From contig MSJI02000904.1 of NCBI GenBank assembly GCA_001931905.2, forward strand, positions 1 through 64,000: a DNA stretch of 64,000 nt, given 5' to 3'. A program made the position numbers and the translations under genes. The notes below the pieces were generated by a model, which saw nothing but the letters and a program-made list of their open reading frames with translations, did no database searches and was not told where the DNA came from. Of this stretch, positions 44,594 to 55,781 are shown in pieces. The DNA is from Cladosporium sp. IMV 00045 (taxonomy: Eukaryota > Ascomycota > Dothideomycetes > Cladosporiales > Cladosporiaceae). How positions within the stretch are numbered: position 1 is the first letter of the stretch; every line of letters begins with the position of its first letter.

Positions 44594-45201
44594 ATCGCCT
44601 CCAAAGCCCCTCTTGCTCCGGCGCCTCAGGTACCTCGAACCCATACTCACCACGCAAGTCAATAATCTCCTTATCCACATGCTTACACCATGTCGGAAAG
44701 TTCTCTGGTTTATTGAACTGGAGCAGAGTGTTAGTTAGAACAACTCAATCACCCATCACAAACCCCACCAAACAAACCCAACAGCCAACCTACCAACTTA
44801 TTCCCAAACCTCGCCGTATTCGGATCCACGCCCCTCCCCAACAAAAACCTCGCCATCCGCATATCATTCCTAAACACAGCCAACCCGATCGGATTCCCAT
44901 TATGCCCGAGCTCATAATCGATCAAATGCGGCCATTTCCGCAAAAACACCTCGTAGACCTCCGGACCGCCATGAATCGCGGCCAGATGCGCGTCGAGGCG
45001 CGGAGTGTAGGCTGGGAAGCGCGTGTCGAGCAGCCAGGTGAGCGTTGAGGCGTGGCCGTTGTGAGATGCTGCGCAGACGAGGGCGTCTGTTTGAGTGTAA
45101 ATGCTGGCTTCGGAGAGGTCTGGTGGGGGGAAATCGTCGAGGTCTTTTTTCAAGGCGGCGAGGTCGCCTGCTTGGGCGGCTGCGAGGGCGCTGTTTGCCA
45201 T
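44574..45201 (-). CDS. Small ankyrin-repeat protein
   Basis: Exon 1 44794-45201 and exon 2 44574-44717, intron 44718-44793 (GTAGGT, CTAAC branch, CTCCAG). 183 residues from ATG 45201 (MANSALAAAQAGDLAALKK). Two to three ankyrin units: DALVCAASHNGHASTLTWLL, LDAHLAAIHGGPEVYEVFLR and NPIGLAVFRNDMRMARFLLG. Function unknown. The second exon reads FNKPENFPTWCKHVDKEI, then EVPEAPEQEG; its end (LWRRWRRWMS) is odd. A -1 shift at the C4 run 44607-44610 would instead give ALEAMEAMDELTGGQA, matching the cerato-platanin-like relic, so the true C-terminus is unsure. Confidence 0.72.
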
Positions 45202-45751
45202 GTTTGCGGTTGGTTGGGGGTTGGGGTGGGAGGTGGCGAGGTCCTGGGAGGTGAGGTGGGGATTGAGAGTAGCTGGGTAATGTCATGGGGACAGCTGTGG
45301 GTGTGTGTGACCGGCCGGAGTGTCGCACGTGTGACACCTTACCTTATACATGCGAACAAGGTGAAGAGATAAATACCTAAGGTCTCAGTAGTGAGTGCAC
45401 GAGTCACATAATTCCGCTCGCCGTGTCTGGATATGATTGGTCAAAACTTTTGGCTTCGTTGTTGTTCTCGCCTGCCTCCCCACTCGAAGCAGAAGGAGGC
45501 AAACGACTATATGCTGAAGAAATAGAAACCAAAACCCGCGGTGCTTCCGCTGAAGGAAAAGCAGGTCAAACAAGAAAAGTATAACATAAACGCCCGCTCC
45601 GCCAACCCAAGAAGTGATTCAGATGGGTATGATCCCGTAGTTACTTACACACGCGCGCAGACAACGCGCACACATTTTAGATGCTCAGCAAAGCCTTCCC
45701 TTTTTCTTTTTTCCTTTCTCGCTCTCTTTTGCTTTTGAAGATTTCCTTACT
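45202..45751. other. Intergenic, ankyrin upstream and ILV2 3' flank
   Basis: 550 bases. G/T-rich at the left, then T-rich near 45700-45740. No gene supported. Confidence 0.3.
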
Positions 45752-47941
45752 TTACCTGCCGCTGCGCTCGCGAGTCCTCTGTCTGCGCTCCTTCTCCTTC
45801 TCGGCGTCATAGACGAGGAATTCGTGCAGCGCGCTGCCACCGGGCACCATGGGCAGGACGGGGACCTTTTGGTCAGTGACGACCTCGAGCAGAGCGGGGC
45901 CGTCGCCGGAGCCCTCGATCAGCCATTGCAGGTCCTCCTCGAGGGAGCCGATCTTGGTGGTGCGGCGGGCGGGGATGCGCATGGACTCGGACAGCTTGAC
46001 GAAGTCGGGGTTGCGCTGGTGGGTGTGTGCGAAGCGGTCGTTGTAGAAGAGGGCTTGCCATTGCGTGACCATGCCTTGCTCTTCGTTGTTGAGGATGATG
46101 ATCTTGACGCCGATGTTGAACTCGGCCGCAGTGGCGAGCTCGGTCAGCGTCATGCTGAAAGAGGCATCGCCGTCGATGTCGACGACGAGCTTGTTGGGCT
46201 GGGCGACCTTGGCGCCGATGGCGGCGGGGAGACCGAAGCCCATGGTTCCCAGACCGCCGGAGGTGATCATGGTGCGGGGAGACCTCCAGCGGAAGTGCTG
46301 GGCGGTCCACATCTGGTGCTGGCCGACACCGGTGGCGACGACGGTCTCCTCCTTGCGGTGAGCGGTCATGTCAGACAGCTTGCTGATGACAGTCTGTGGC
46401 TTGATGAGCGCGTCAGGGCCGTCCTCCTTCTCGTAGGCCCAGGGGAAGCGTTCCTTCCAGGCCTTGATCTGGCCAAACCATTCCGACCTCTGGGCCTCGG
46501 TCCTCGACTCGACCTGGGGAAGCATGAGCTTGAGGTTGGCGGTCACATCGCCCTCGACGGCCTCGGTGGCCTGGACGACCTTGTTGATGTTCTTGGGCAT
46601 GATGTCGAAGTGGATGATGCCACCGCGGCCTTCCTCAGCGGCCTTGCGTGCCTGGGGAGCGAAACGGGGGACGTGTCCAGTGATACGGTCGTCAAAGCGG
46701 CCACCGAGAGCAATGACCAAGTCGGCCTCCTGCATAGCCATGTTGGCGTATGCAGAGCCGTGCATACCCAGCATGTGGAGCGCCTTGGGGTCAAGCTCGT
46801 CGAATCCACCAAGACCCTGGAGAGTAGTGGTGACGGGAATCTGGGCCTTGTCCGAGAGCTCCTTCAGGAATTTGGGACCGTCGGGGTGGCCGAGAACACC
46901 GGCACCAGCGTAGACGACGGGCTTCTTGGCAACGTTGATCAAGTCGGCGCAACGCTTGATGCTGGCCTCGAGCTGGGCGTTGGCGACTTCACGAGCGGCC
47001 TGGGTCGCAGCCGAGGGGTGAGAGGGGATGGTGGTGGAGGCAACGGGAATGGCGCGGTTCAGGACGGCACCAGTAACGTCTTTGGGCAGGTCGACAAGAA
47101 CGGGGCCGGGGCGTCCAGAAGTGGCGATCTCGAAAGCCTCGTTGATTCTCCTCGGCAGCTCAGCAATGTTCTTAACCATCACGTTCCACTTGGTGCAGGC
47201 ACGGGAGATACCAATGACATCCGCCTCTTGGAAAGCGTCAGAGCCAATCGCAGTCGTAGGCACCTGTCCGCAGAAAACAACCATTGGGGTACCGTCCATC
47301 AAAGCATCCTGCATAGGAGTGATCACGTTGGTCGCACCAGGGCCAGAGGTAACCAGAACAACACCAGTCTTTCCAGAGGCGCGAGCGTAGCCCTCAGCCA
47401 TGTGACCTGCACCCTGTTCGTGTCTGGGAAGAATGAAATCGAAGTGGTTGCTGTTGTAAATCGCATCGAAGACGGGGAGAATGGCGCCACCAGGGTAACC
47501 GACTGTGATTTTTGCGTCAGTACTTCTCACCGAGTCTTGCGCATTCGTTCCGAGTCTTCACTTACAGACGTGCTTAACGCCCTGCCTCAGCATCATCTCG
47601 TGGAAGATCTCACCACCCTTCATTCCAACGAAAGAGTGGTCCAGCTCGGGCTGGCGGTATGGCTGGAGCTGCTGCACATCGCGCGCCTTGGTGTCCTCGC
47701 GGTTGAAGGCCGGGCTAGGGATGGTGCGGGTTGCGGTCTGGGAGGAGGCGGTGGCAGCCTGCGCTTGCAGGGAGGCCTTTGCGGAGACATTGCGTTTGGC
47801 GGTGGTCTGGCTTTGGGGGGCGGTGGTAGGCGAGGATCTGTTGTAGGGAGACAGAGCCGCCATGGGCGAGGAAGTCGAAAGGTTTCGCCGAGCTCGGGGC
47901 AGGCATTGGAGCGCCTTTCTGGCGGACTGTGACTGCATCAT
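45752..47941 (-). CDS. ILV2: Acetolactate synthase catalytic subunit, mitochondrial
   Basis: First common step of valine, leucine and isoleucine synthesis; ThDP, Mg and FAD dependent. Exon 1 47566-47941, intron 47503-47565 (GTAAGT...CACAG), exon 2 45752-47502; 708 residues from ATG 47941. The N-terminus is a Ser/Arg/Gln-rich mitochondrial presequence of about 90 residues (MMQSQSARKALQCLPRARR). Then VFGYPGGAILPVFDAI, the catalytic Glu in RHEQGAGHMAEGYARASG, GQVPTTAIGSDAFQEADV, and the ThDP/Mg motif DIDGDASFSMTLTELATA with NNEEQGMVTQWQ. The tail KEKERRQRTRERSGR is basic. Complete. Divergent from the TRAPPC12-like gene. Confidence 0.97.
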
Positions 47942-48738
47942 GGCGACGATGTGTGTGTGGCAGTCGGGAGGGACGCCTGGAGTGGAGAGGGGAGAGGCTC
48001 TTTGTGGTGAGAGGTAAAATAAAGAAGAGAGAGAGTAGAAATTGAGTCACTGGACCTGGCCGTGAATGGAACACACACACACCTCCAGAGGAAACAGACA
48101 AGCGCCACCCAGGAAGGTTTTACGCGGGGACAGCCGATCTCTCTCTCGCAGCCAGCGATGTCGCTGCGAATGCTGACCAGACCCGGCGCACGAGCCAATG
48201 ACACTCCCGCGCCTCGGCGGCCAGACGGAAGTAGGATGCAGCTAGAGAAGGGAGTGAAGTATGTCTGTGGGGATGTCACCAACTAGACAATTGAGGGTTA
48301 GAAATGTTTCTGGATGTCGACGATGCGCTCTGCCTGGCCTTACCAGCACAGTGAAAGCGAGGGAATAGATGGTCGAACAGATCTGCGAATTGCTAAGACC
48401 TAGGTTCGCTGGCTATCAATGCAAGTTCGTGTCGTGAAATGCATAAATTTCTTCTTAGAAGTTCATCACCGCCTTCAGACCTCTCGATTCGGATATATGC
48501 CGACATACTTATAGGTACAGTCAGCGTAGGCAAGCTGGAAGAAGCAAGCAAGGCCCACCACTCGTGATTTCGGCCTCAGGATAAATGTTTACGCCTGACC
48601 TCCGAGGCCTACTACTTCACTTCACTTTACTTGCCCCACAACTCTAGCGCCATTACTGCTTTGGATGAAATAGTTCGTTTTCGTTGTAATTGCTCAGCAA
48701 AATCGATCCATTGATCAATCTCCTGCATCGACACCAAC
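47942..48738. promoter_or_regulatory. Divergent promoter region, ILV2 / TRAPPC12-like
   Basis: 797 bases between divergent genes. No obvious TATA box; a GC-rich part lies on the ILV2 side. A Gcn4-type site (TGACTCA or close) was looked for by eye; TGAGTCA occurs at about 48043-48049, about 100 bases upstream of the ILV2 start, which fits amino-acid control by established yeast precedent. Confidence 0.4.
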
Positions 48739-50123
48739 ATGGACTCGACATTATCACCCACGAACAGTGTCCGCCGTCAAGGCCGCAACATCTCCCATCC
48801 CCTGCCCAGACGCAGCACAGTAGGCCCGTTGGACGCGGCAGACGAGTGAGCCATTCATCGTCTGATCGATTTACACTGTACACACAACACTGACGATACA
48901 GTCCGCTAGCTGAGCAGCAGCCAGCACCGGCAACGCCAACAACAGGCTCGCAAGTAACCTCACCAGCCGTGTCGCCTCGACCGCGTATCGCCACCAGCTC
49001 CCTGCATTCGCCCTCAACCTCGCAACCTCAATCCCGCGTGCCTACAGACCTACATTTCCTGCTCGACCGTAGACTCTACCATCAACTCCCGTCCGACGAC
49101 ATCGCCCCCGGCTTCCTAGAATCCGTGCACCAACCCCCCATCGCAACACCCCTAGACGACCTAATCCAAGCCGGCCACTTCCGCCGCGCAGCCGAATCCG
49201 CCCTGACCGACCTCCTAACAAGCAATCCCAGCGATGCCTCACGAATCTTCAAACTCCTCTACACCCGCCTAGCCTGTCTAGTAGTGATATCACGCCCCGA
49301 CCTCGCCGCCGACGAAGCCGTGCCCCTCTCCGACTTCCTCAACCGCAACACGCCCGAAGCGAGAGACACCCTCCCCCTCGTCCCTTGGGACCTGCGCCTC
49401 CTGCTTGTCCGTCTGCAATCCATCGCGGCAGCCGACGGCGGCCGCCGCGCCATCATGTCCCTTTACGCGCTGTCGAGCGAAGTGCGGTCGCACATTTCCA
49501 GCGCGCGAGAAAGCGGCGACGAAACTTCTCTAACCCTCTGGAGCGCTCGCCTGCGGGACCTGGGTCTCCGAGTGGCTGACTCGCTCGTCGAAATCGGCGA
49601 GCTGGAAACCGCCTCTCGCCACGTCGACAGCCTGCACGCAACCGCAGCTGATCAAGACACCGATTCTGATGCCCTGCACACGCGCAAAGCCCTCCTGCAA
49701 ATCCGCCTCGGCAACCTCTCCCTCGCAGCCCAAATCCTCTCCCACCTCCCCGCCAGCCCTACAAAAGACCTGCACCACGCCCTCCTCCAAACCGCTTACG
49801 GCGACTTCGCCACCTCCGCATCCACCTGGCGTTCCCTCGCCACCCAATCACCCAGCAACGAACTCCTCGCGCAAAACGCCGCGACCTGCCTCCTGTACGC
49901 CAACCGCATCACGGAAGCGCGGGAGGTTCTGGAGACTCTGGCGAGGCGCACGGCGGCGTTCCCAGTGCTGTTGTTCAATTTGAGTACGGTTTATGAGCTT
50001 TGTAGTGAGAGGGCGGGGGAGCTGAAGGGGGGGTTGGCGAGGGAGTTTGCACAACGACAGCCCGGGGTGGAGGCGGTGGGGTGTGGTGGGTGGGAGAGGG
50101 GGGTGGGGGAGTTTAAGCTTTGA
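48739..50123 (+). CDS. TRAPPC12-like TPR protein
   Basis: Probable vesicle-traffic (TRAPP complex) subunit. Exon 1 48739-48845 (MDSTLSPTNSVRRQG), intron 48846-48901 (GTGAGC...ATACAG), exon 2 48902-50123; 442 residues. The exon 1 start was chosen because exon 2's own frame has no ATG before PTDLHFLLDRRLYHQL. After a disordered N-terminus the fold is helical: DDLIQAGHFRRAAESALTDLL, RIFKLLYTRLACLVV, LRLLLVRLQSIAA. TPR-like repeats follow (ALLQIRLGNLSLAAQILSHL; NAATCLLYANRITEAREVLE; VLLFNLSTVYELCSE). Family assignment is by these helices and length; the exact TRAPP role is inference. It converges with Rho copy A. Confidence 0.82.
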
Positions 50124-50866
50124 GTGTTAAGGATGGGAGGGGTTATTAGGGGAAGGGAGGATGGTGAAGGGAGTTGCTTTGAGCGTCGCGTTCGTCATTC
50201 CTTGTCGACATCGGATGAACTGGTAGAGCAGATATTGGAACTCTGAAATGATTCGCTCATGCTTTATTCTTCTCTCGTCTCATGCCTCTCCTCATATTAC
50301 CTCCCTACCATTCGTCATTATTAGGATACATATGCATTTCCGTCTTGTCCTTCGCAAAAAAGTAAAACAAACAAACAGAAGAAAAACATGAAATGTAAGG
50401 GGCAGAACGGAGCAACAAAAATGACAGAAGAATCAAAATTTCGCCTTTGCAACTATGCCCCTCTGCCCTTTGCTGTGCCCAAGCTACTTTTTGTTGTCTT
50501 GCAAGAATGATAGAAAGACAGATACAAGAAGGGAAGAAAGTGAACGCCCCAGTTTTCGCCTTGAATGATGAAATGATGCCGGTCTTCGCCGATATGACGC
50601 CTTGTAAGAGAAAAAAAGGGAAAGGAAAGGTGTTTTCTCTCTCGCTTTCGCCTTTTTTGGTAGGCATATTCCGCGCGCGGAGAGAAGATGTTGGAGGCAA
50701 ATTACAAAGTGAAATGGCGGCAGGATGCGACTGCGGTCGAGTGTGTCGTTTTCACGCTGGATTTCCGGAAATTCGAGGCTGTAGATGCGTGAGTCGCGTT
50801 ACGCCCCATGTGGTTGCCTTTCGATTTGCTCCTCGAGTCGGTTTTGCTGCGTCCACCGTCACCGCA
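50124..50866. other. Convergent region; left edge of the duplicated unit
   Basis: 743 bases. From about 50235 on it resembles 53079-53713, the matching flank of Rho copy B, with many substitutions and small indels (shared TAGGATACATATGC and TTTTTGTTGTCTTGC). Confidence 0.5.
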
Positions 50867-51682
50867 TCAGAGAATAACGCAACACCCACTCTGCTTCTTG
50901 TGGTCCCCACTCAGCAGACTCTGCCGGGTGGCGGCTTCGAAGACGTCGTCGACGCCCTCGCCCGTCAGCGACGAGCACTCGAGGTACTTTTTCGCGCCGA
51001 TGCGTTTGCGCACGTCCTCGCCCTCGTCGGGCGTGAGGAATTTCTCCGACCGCTTGCGCATCTCCTCCTGCGCCACGGGGTCGTCGCGCAGGTCCTTTTT
51101 GAGCCCGACCAGGATGATGGGCACGCCGGGGCAGCGCTCGAGGACTTCAGGATGCCTGGGAAGAAGGAGGGGGTTAGTGGGTTTGGTTTCATGGGGTTTG
51201 GGGGAGGATGGCCGGCTGGCTGCCTGGCTGGGTTTGGGTGGCCGTACCATTTGGTGGTGATGTTATGTAGTGAGTCGGGACTCGAGACGGAGAAGGCGAT
51301 GAGGATGACGTGGGCTTGGCTGTAGGCAAGAGGTCGGAGTCGCTCGTAGTCTTCTTGTCCTGCCGTATCCCATAATGCTAGCTGGACCGATTTGCCGTCG
51401 ACGCGGCAGTCTGTGACGTAGTTCTCGAAGACGGTAGGGACGTATCGCTGTGCGTTGATGTCAGACGAAAGCTCTGGAGACTTGCAGGATACATGGCGCA
51501 AACGAACCGTAGGAAAGTATCCCAACGTGAAGACGGACAGCAGACTGGTCTTTCCACAAGCACCGTCGCCGATAATCACCAGCTTCCTGCACGGGAGTAT
51601 GTCAGATATTTTCTTGTCTGTGATGTCTTGTTGTCCTTCGTTTGCCATACCTCCTCATAACTTGCTGGTCCGCTTGTGCCAT
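50867..51682 (-). CDS. Rho-family GTPase, Rho2-like, copy A
   Basis: Membrane-anchored GTP switch for polarity and wall integrity. Exons 51651-51682, 51508-51586, 51248-51447 and 50867-51155; introns 64, 60 and 92 nt, all GT-AG. 199 residues: [20 protein letters not shown]1 is GDGACGKTS, switch [12 protein letters not shown]3 [18 protein letters not shown]4 LVGLKKDL, G5 ECSSLTGEG; it ends in the CaaX box CVIL, expected to be geranylgeranylated. An alternative start inside intron 1 (MANEGQQ) would need that intron retained and gives a non-family N-end. Rho2 rather than Rho1 is chosen from LIAFSV and [10 protein letters not shown]; moderately sure. Divergent from NST1 copy A. Confidence 0.9.
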
Positions 51683-52946
51683 GTTTGGATGTTATCTCGG
51701 CCAGCCGAGTGGGATGCTGACAGGTCGAGATATGAGCTTCAACCCAATGGCTTCCGGAGCCTCCGGTGTTGGACGAAAAGGCGAATGCACGCTTCTTTAT
51801 TCCGGCGAGTTATGGAACAAGCAGACGCGAGGCAATGCAGAGCGTAACCGCAGGGTTGACCGCGCAATCGTGGGTGTAGTTGCTTCCGAGCCGCGATGTG
51901 GAGGTGGCAGAAGGGGAGGCGGAGCAAGCTGGTACGATAGCCGTGACAGAGGCGGAGAAAGCGTCGGAGAATTGGCAGGAGGTGGGAGGGTGGAGGGAGG
52001 CAGTCAAGTATTGGCGCGGGCGCGGCGAGTAGTATTCCAAGTTGCTGGTTGTTTGTGGTTGAGTATGGGTGGTGGTGGTGGAAATAATAAAGGTAAAGGT
52101 AGGGTAAAGGCACAGTATCTGGCTGGCCCGGCGGTACCCTGATCTTGAACTGTGGCTGAGCATACACAAAGTGAGTACAGACTTCCGTGAGAGATGGGCC
52201 TGCTCGGAGTCTAGGATCGGGCCGTATCATCATCCATATCAGATTGAAGACATCTCGGTCTATATATACATGCTGTGGGTATCATGATAGAAATAAGCAG
52301 CGGGTTCCTTTTAAATGGAGTGATATCATTTCGATAGAATGAGACGACTGCACGTCTGTATAGCTTCAGGTTTCCCAAGCATCACTGCATCAAATGGCCT
52401 AGTCCCATGATTCTCTAGTCTTCTCCAAGCTTCGCGCGAGTCGTATCGTCGGCTTTATCGACATGGGATTCATTCACATGCATTAGGTATTGATAGTGAG
52501 GCTACGTAAGGTGATTTGTGCCAACGCAGTGAACAGATCCCAGATTCGTGGGCCAATTAATGGAATGATCAATGAAGTCTCAGAAACACTCACCTTATTT
52601 ATTATACACGCGACAATAATTAGTGATATCACTCTCACTGTCTTTCGGCTCGGCTTGTGAGCTCCCGCCTCCAGAAGCAGTTGCTGCCTCAGGCCAACCT
52701 CCACTCTCTCAGCTTAGAGAAGCGGGCGGCACCACCGTGACAGTCAGGCAGGTACACCACCACCCACGCTGCTGCCGCCAACTCACCTTACTTGACCTCT
52801 CAACAACACCGACACCCACCGCTTGGCCCAAACCTACACACTCGAGCAGCTCCACCGCGGCCTTGCGACACTTATTTTACTTATGCCGCTGCCATCTACC
52901 TCCTAACCCCATCACTATCCCCACCAGTGACAGCGTGCGCACAGTC
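51683..52946. promoter_or_regulatory. Divergent promoter, Rho copy A / NST1 copy A
   Basis: 1.26 kb. A TATATATA box lies at 52261-52268. Homologous to 54503-55781 with indels. A CT-rich leader precedes NST1. Confidence 0.45.
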
Positions 52947-53058
52947 ATGGCGACCAACGCGCGCAATCCGCCCCAGCCCTCTTCAAACGGCGTCATAACC
53001 GCTCCTCCAAAGGGCCTCACCGGCGCCAATCGTAAGAAGCAGAAGCGCCGCGCAAAGC
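52947..53058 (+). CDS. NST1: NST1 5' end, truncated by assembly gap (copy A)
   Basis: 37 codons and one base from ATG 52947 (MATNARNPPQPSSNGV) to the N run. Differs from the intact copy at 55782 by one silent base (a Pro codon, CCA for CCC) over 112 bases. The rest of this copy is absent: after the gap the sequence is Rho 3' flank, not NST1. It is either a scaffold artefact or a truncated duplicate. Confidence 0.85.
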
Positions 53059-53078
53059 NNNNNNNNNNNNNNNNNNNN
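53059..53078. other. Assembly gap, 20 N
   Basis: A run of exactly 20 N. Its edges coincide with the right end of duplication copy A and the left end of copy B, which suggests two contigs joined by a scaffolder. Confidence 0.99.
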
Positions 53079-53713
53079 CAAGAAATGTGACTCTTCAAAT
53101 GCTCGCTCAAGCTTTAATTCTTTCTCTCGTCTCTTGTCTCTCCTCATACCACCTCACTTTCCGTTCGTCACTATTAGGATACATATGCTTTTTCGTCTTG
53201 TGCCTCGCATGAAACAACAAAACACGCACCAAAAAAAAAGGTATAAGGAAGAGAAGCAATAAAAAGAGCAGAATGGCCAGATGGTAGAATGATCGGAATT
53301 TTTCGCCTTGCAACTATGCCCTCCGAGCCCTTGCCTTGCTGTGCGACTTTTTGTTGTCTTGCGAGAAGAGTAATAACCAAAATACATGGAGAGAAGAAAA
53401 TGAACGCCCGTGTGTCCCTTGAATGATGAATGATGCCGGTGGTGACGCCTTTTGATAGAAAAAAGAAAAGAAAAATGTGTGCCCTCTCGCTCGGGCAGAA
53501 GAGAGAGAGAGAGGTGTTCAGGCAAGAAATACAAAGCGGAGCGGCGGCGGGGTTGTGACTGCGGTCGAGTGTGCCGTTTTGATGCTGGAATTCCAGGTGT
53601 CGGGCCTGCATGACGAGGATGCATGAATCGTATTCGCGCCTCATCTTGTTTTTTGATGTCGGTGTTTTTGGGGAGTCGGGTTCCTCAAGGGATGATCGTG
53701 TTCACGCGCCACA

Positions 53714-54502
53714 TCAAAGAATCACGCAACACCCACTCTGCTTCTTGTGGTCCCCACTCAGCAGACTCTGCCGGGTGGCGGCTTCGAAGACGTCGTCGAC
53801 ACCCTCGCCCGTCAGCGACGAGCACTCGAGGTACTTTTTCGCGCCGATGCGCTTGCGCACGTCCTCGCCCTCGTCGGGCGTGAGGAATTTCTCCGAGCGC
53901 TTGCGCATCTCCTCCTGCGCCACGGGGTCGTCGCGCAGGTCCTTTTTGAGCCCGACGAGGATGATGGGTACGCCGGGGCAGCGCTCGAGGACTTCGGGAT
54001 GCCTGTTTGAGAATGGGGTGTTAGTGGATGGGTTTCGTCGGGGTTGATGATGGTGGGCTTGCAGTACCATTTGGTGGTGATGTTATGTAGTGAGTCGGGA
54101 CTTGAGACGGAGAAGGCGATGAGGATGACGTGGGCTTGGCTGTAGGCGAGAGGTCGGAGGCGCTCGTAGTCTTCTTGTCCTGCCGTATCCCATAATGCTA
54201 GCTGGACCGATTTGCCGTCGACACGGCAGTCTGTGACGTAGTTCTCGAAGACGGTAGGGACGTATCGCTGTGCGTTGATGTCAGACGAAAGCTCTGGGGA
54301 CTTGCAGGATACATGGCGCAAACGAACCGTAGGAAAGTATCCCAACGTGAAGACGGACAGCAGACTGGTCTTTCCACAAGCACCGTCACCGATGATCACC
54401 AGCTTCCTACACGGGAGTATGTCAGATGTTTTGTTGCCCATGATGCCTTGTTATCCTGCATTTGCCATACCTCCTCATAACTTGCTGGTCCGCTTGTGCC
54501 AT
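53714..54502 (-). CDS. Rho-family GTPase, Rho2-like, copy B
   Basis: Same gene structure as copy A: exons 54471-54502, 54328-54406, 54068-54267 and 53714-54002; introns 64, 60 and 65 nt. The encoded 199-residue protein is identical to copy A by eye. Over the 600 coding bases I count about 14 differences (0, 2, 4 and 8 in exons 1 to 4), all silent. Intron 3 differs strongly (65 against 92 nt). Intron 1 ends GTGTAG instead of GTGCAG, still a valid acceptor. The intronic alternative frame of copy A carries a TAA here, which supports the spliced model. Divergent from the full NST1 gene. Confidence 0.9.
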
Positions 54503-55781
54503 GTTTGGATGTTATCTCGGCCAGCCGAGTGGGATGCTGACAGGTCGTGATATGAGCTTCAACCCAATGGCTTCCGGAGCCTCCGGTGTGGGACGACAAG
54601 GCGAATGCACGCTTCTATGTGCCGAGGAGTTATGAAATACGCAAATGCGAGGCAATGCGAAGCGTAATCGCAGGGTTGACCGCGCAATCGTGGGTGTCGT
54701 TGCTTCCGAGCCGCGATGTGGAGGTGGCAGAAGGGGAGGCGGAGCAAGCTGGTACGATAGCCGTGACAGAGGCGGAGAAAGCGTCGGAGAATTGGCAGGA
54801 GGCGGGAGGGTAGCTGAGTGTTGGCGCGGGCGCGGCGAGGAGTGTTCGAAGTTGCTGGGTGGTGGTGGTAGTGGTGGAAATAATAAAGGTAAAGGTAGGG
54901 TAAAGGTACAGAGTATCTGGCTGGCCCGGCGGTACCCTGATCTTGAACTGTGGCTGAGCATACACAAAGCGAGTACAGACTTCCGTGAGAGATGGGCCTG
55001 TTCGGCGACTAGGATCGGGCCGCATCAGATTGAAGACATCGAGATCTCTATATATACATGCAGTGGGTTCATGATGGTGATGACAGGCAGCAGATTCACA
55101 TAGAATGAAGTGATAGCAAGCCGGACTGAACGAGACCATTGCACTTGTGTATAGCTCCCAGGTTTGCTGATTACATGTATCACTTCATGGAATAGCCTAG
55201 GCCCGTGATTCTCTAGTCTTCTCCAAGCTTCGCGCGAGTCGTATCGTCGGCTTTATCGACATGGAATTCATTCACGTGCATTCATGGTGAGCCGGCGTAC
55301 GGTGATTTGTGCCAACGTAGTGAACAGATCCCAGATTCATGAGCCAATCAATCGACCGGTTACGTGTAATATGAAGTCTCAGAAGCACTCACCTCATTTA
55401 TACACGCGACAATTATTTAGGTAATGATATCACTGTCTCTCTCTCACTACTCTTTCGGCTCGGCTTGTGAGCTCCCGCCTCCAGAAGCAATCAGCCAGCA
55501 ACTTGAAGCCCTTGCTGCCTCAGGTTCACCTCCACTCTCTCTCAGCTTAGAGAAGCGGGCGGCACCACCGTGACAGTCAGGCAGGTACACCACCATCCAC
55601 ACGCTGCTGCCGCCAACTCACCTTACTGGACCTCTCAACAACACCGACACCCACCGCCTGGCCCAACCCTACACTCTCGAGCAGCTCCACCGCGGCCTTG
55701 CGACACTTATTTTACTTATGCCGCTGCCATCTACCTCCTAACCCCATCACTATCCCCACCAGTGACAGCGTGCGCACAGTC
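54503..55781. promoter_or_regulatory. Divergent promoter, Rho copy B / NST1
   Basis: 1.28 kb, homologous to 51683-52946. The TATATATA box is kept (55049-55056). Indels of several to tens of bases separate the two copies. Confidence 0.45.

Larger units (their letters stand above)
50235..53058. repeat. Direct duplication of about 2.8 kb, copy A
   Basis: Matches 53079-55893 in the same orientation. It spans the 3' flank of the Rho gene, the whole gene, the promoter shared with NST1 and the first 37 codons of NST1, and ends exactly at the N gap. Coding parts are almost identical; non-coding parts differ by substitutions and indels. Confidence 0.88.

Noticed and set aside
45824..47932. 702-codon plus-strand ORF
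   Set aside because: Exact antisense of ILV2; open only because of strong GC3 bias in the real gene.
51387..51648. Rho copy A start at an ATG inside intron 1
   Set aside because: The upstream exon plus GT-AG intron restores the family start MRRKLVIIG, and copy B has a stop in the alternative frame.
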